A DNA stretch of 5,861 bases from Spirochaetales bacterium (GTDB lineage Bacteria > Spirochaetota > Spirochaetia > Sphaerochaetales > Sphaerochaetaceae). The position numbers and the translations under genes were made by a program. Under the pieces are notes generated by a model. It had not been told where the DNA came from and searched no databases. It saw only the letters and a list, made by a program, of their open reading frames with translations. Below, in pieces: positions 5,309-5,861 of the stretch. The stretch's first letter is position 1. Each line of letters starts with the position of its first letter. The DNA lies in the NCBI GenBank assembly GCA_022785155.1, contig JALFRH010000137.1, positions 1 to 5,861 on the forward strand. The letters are read 5' to 3'.

Positions 5309-5861
5309 TTATGTCCAATCAGAAATATGGATAGTAACATTATTTTTGTCACTAAAGTTTGTATCTAGATACAACTTATATTCACCAACCTTATTGCTAT
5401 CATTATTGAAATCAGACTCGGTACTTATATATGCATCTTGTTTAAACACTCTTATCATCAACTCATTATCACTATTTGATATTTTTTCATTAACTGCAAG
5501 TCCAGAGAAATCAACGCTGAAACTACCAGCTGTATCGCTATCATAATTACCACTTCCAGTTAGTGTTGAATAAAAATTATCATTCACCTTGACAGCTACA
5601 ACTAGACCATCAAGAGAGTGTTTCACAGTGTTGTCTGAACCTACACCAAAGACAGTTTGTCTTGAAGCAGTAATTTTTCCACTAATACCACTTTCTCCAA
5701 GATCATATTTTTGCCGAGTCATATTAATATCTCTTGTTACAGAAGCTTCGTTTACATTTATTGTGATATCGCCAGTTACTATTGAGCCATTGATGACATA
5801 AGAAGTAGTATCCCAACAGCCATTGGGGGTCTTTATGTCGGATATTACAACATCTACCCCA
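5309..5861 (-). CDS. C-terminal 183 residues of a beta-rich, probably surface or periplasmic protein (5' end outside window)
   Basis: I do not recognise this protein. The minus-strand frame is open from the right edge to TAA at 5311-5309. The visible part is rich in Asn, Asp, Ser, Thr, Val and Gly, with alternating hydrophobic residues typical of beta-sandwich extracellular domains. Candidate strands include YVINGSIVTGDITINVNEAS (21-40), SGKITA, DGLVVAVKVNDNF and GSFSVDFSG. The pattern of GKI(T)A, then DGxxVxV, then GSFSVD loosely resembles carboxypeptidase-regulatory-like or Ig-like domains, but this is inference. There is one Cys (residue 15), no membrane helix and no anchor motif. Met47 (position 5722) could be read as a start, but the frame and composition continue upstream unchanged, no signal peptide follows it, and it falls mid-pattern, so the real start is most likely outside the window. 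GC is about 34% over 5341-5820, well below its neighbours. The TolC-like gene follows after 2 bp. Confidence 0.7.
   Translation of the reverse strand, partial: GVDVVISDIKTPNGCWDTTSYVINGSIVTGDITINVNEASVTRDINMTRQKYDLGESGISGKITASRQTVFGVGSDNTVKHSLDGLVVAVKVNDNFYSTLTGSGNYDSDTAGSFSVDFSGLAVNEKISNSDNELMIRVFKQDAYISTESDFNNDSNKVGEYKLYLDTNFSDKNNVTIHISDWT
5324..5352 (-). promoter_or_regulatory. Weak sigma-70-like promoter candidate before tolC
   Basis: On the minus strand GTGACA (5352-5347, five of six matches to TTGACA) is followed after 17 bp by CATATT (5329-5324, four of six matches to TATAAT). Transcription would begin near 5317, leaving about 11 nt before the tolC ATG, which is short. The palindrome at 5359-5374 lies just upstream of the first hexamer, an activator-like position. 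AT-rich DNA yields such matches easily, so this is tentative. Confidence 0.2.
5359..5374. promoter_or_regulatory. Perfect 16-bp palindrome, candidate operator
   Basis: TTGTATCTAGATACAA at 5359-5374 is identical to its reverse complement, with no mismatch and no spacer. It lies in the coding end of the surface-protein gene (residues Leu-Tyr-Leu-Asp-Thr-Asn, 163-168), about 53-68 bp before the tolC ATG. Its symmetry depends on synonymous choices such as TTG and CTA for leucine. The size and symmetry suit a site for a dimeric DNA-binding regulator of the tolC-TSUP pair. The regulator is unknown and chance remains possible. Confidence 0.4.

Noticed and set aside
5307..5318. TTG start at 5318 for the TolC-like gene
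   Set aside because: It would add only four residues before a normal signal peptide and overlap the upstream gene; the ATG at 5306 gives a cleaner N-terminus and a 2-bp gap.
5309..5722. A complete 137-residue protein starting at the ATG at 5722
   Set aside because: The same frame stays open to the window edge with the same composition and beta pattern, and no signal peptide follows this Met, so it is most likely an internal methionine.

Overview
The window comes from a compact, moderate-GC genome of a diderm bacterium. The evidence for an outer membrane is a TolC-family protein with a signal peptide. The gene set and style (two-subunit TrkA with TrkH, TolC starting with a short Lys/Arg-rich signal peptide, large beta-rich surface protein) would fit a spirochaete of the Treponema/Sphaerochaeta kind. 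That is a guess from general resemblance; nothing in the sequence proves it.

Layout: two convergent gene strings meet at position 3138/3139. The plus-strand string (1-3138) is the C-terminal end of a probable TPR protein, a one-domain TrkA (RCK_N only), a second TrkA (RCK_N+RCK_C), the membrane K+ channel subunit TrkH, and a RimJ/RimL-type GNAT acetyltransferase. Junctions alternate between 4-bp ATGA overlaps and 1-bp gaps, so this reads as one operon. The minus-strand string (5861 down to 3139) is the 3' part of a low-GC beta-rich, probably surface-exposed protein, a TolC-like outer-membrane efflux channel, and a TSUP (TauE/SafE/YfcA-like) membrane transporter, joined by a 2-bp gap and a 4-bp GTGA overlap. 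No intergenic stretch exceeds 2 bp, so any promoter or terminator inside the window must lie within coding sequence.

How the genes work together: TrkA1, TrkA2 and TrkH should form a nucleotide-gated potassium uptake system. TrkH is the pore, and the two small TrkA proteins together supply a cytosolic gating ring that elsewhere is often made from one tandem protein. Here the two roles look divided. The first subunit keeps the dinucleotide-binding glycine motif but has no RCK_C domain. The second has RCK_C but has lost the glycine motif. On the other strand, TolC and TSUP are translationally coupled, suggesting a shared export role, but no RND pump, ABC pump or periplasmic adaptor is visible.

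Notable structure: a perfect 16-bp palindrome at 5359-5374 sits inside the end of the surface-protein gene, just upstream of tolC and of a weak promoter-like pair of hexamers. The surface-protein gene is about 34% GC by hand count, against roughly 43-52% in sampled rows of its neighbours, with the change falling at the gene boundary. I see no RNA gene, insertion sequence, CRISPR array, attachment site or origin, and no convincing evidence of a wholly new system. The most unusual items are the split, asymmetric TrkA pair and the palindrome.
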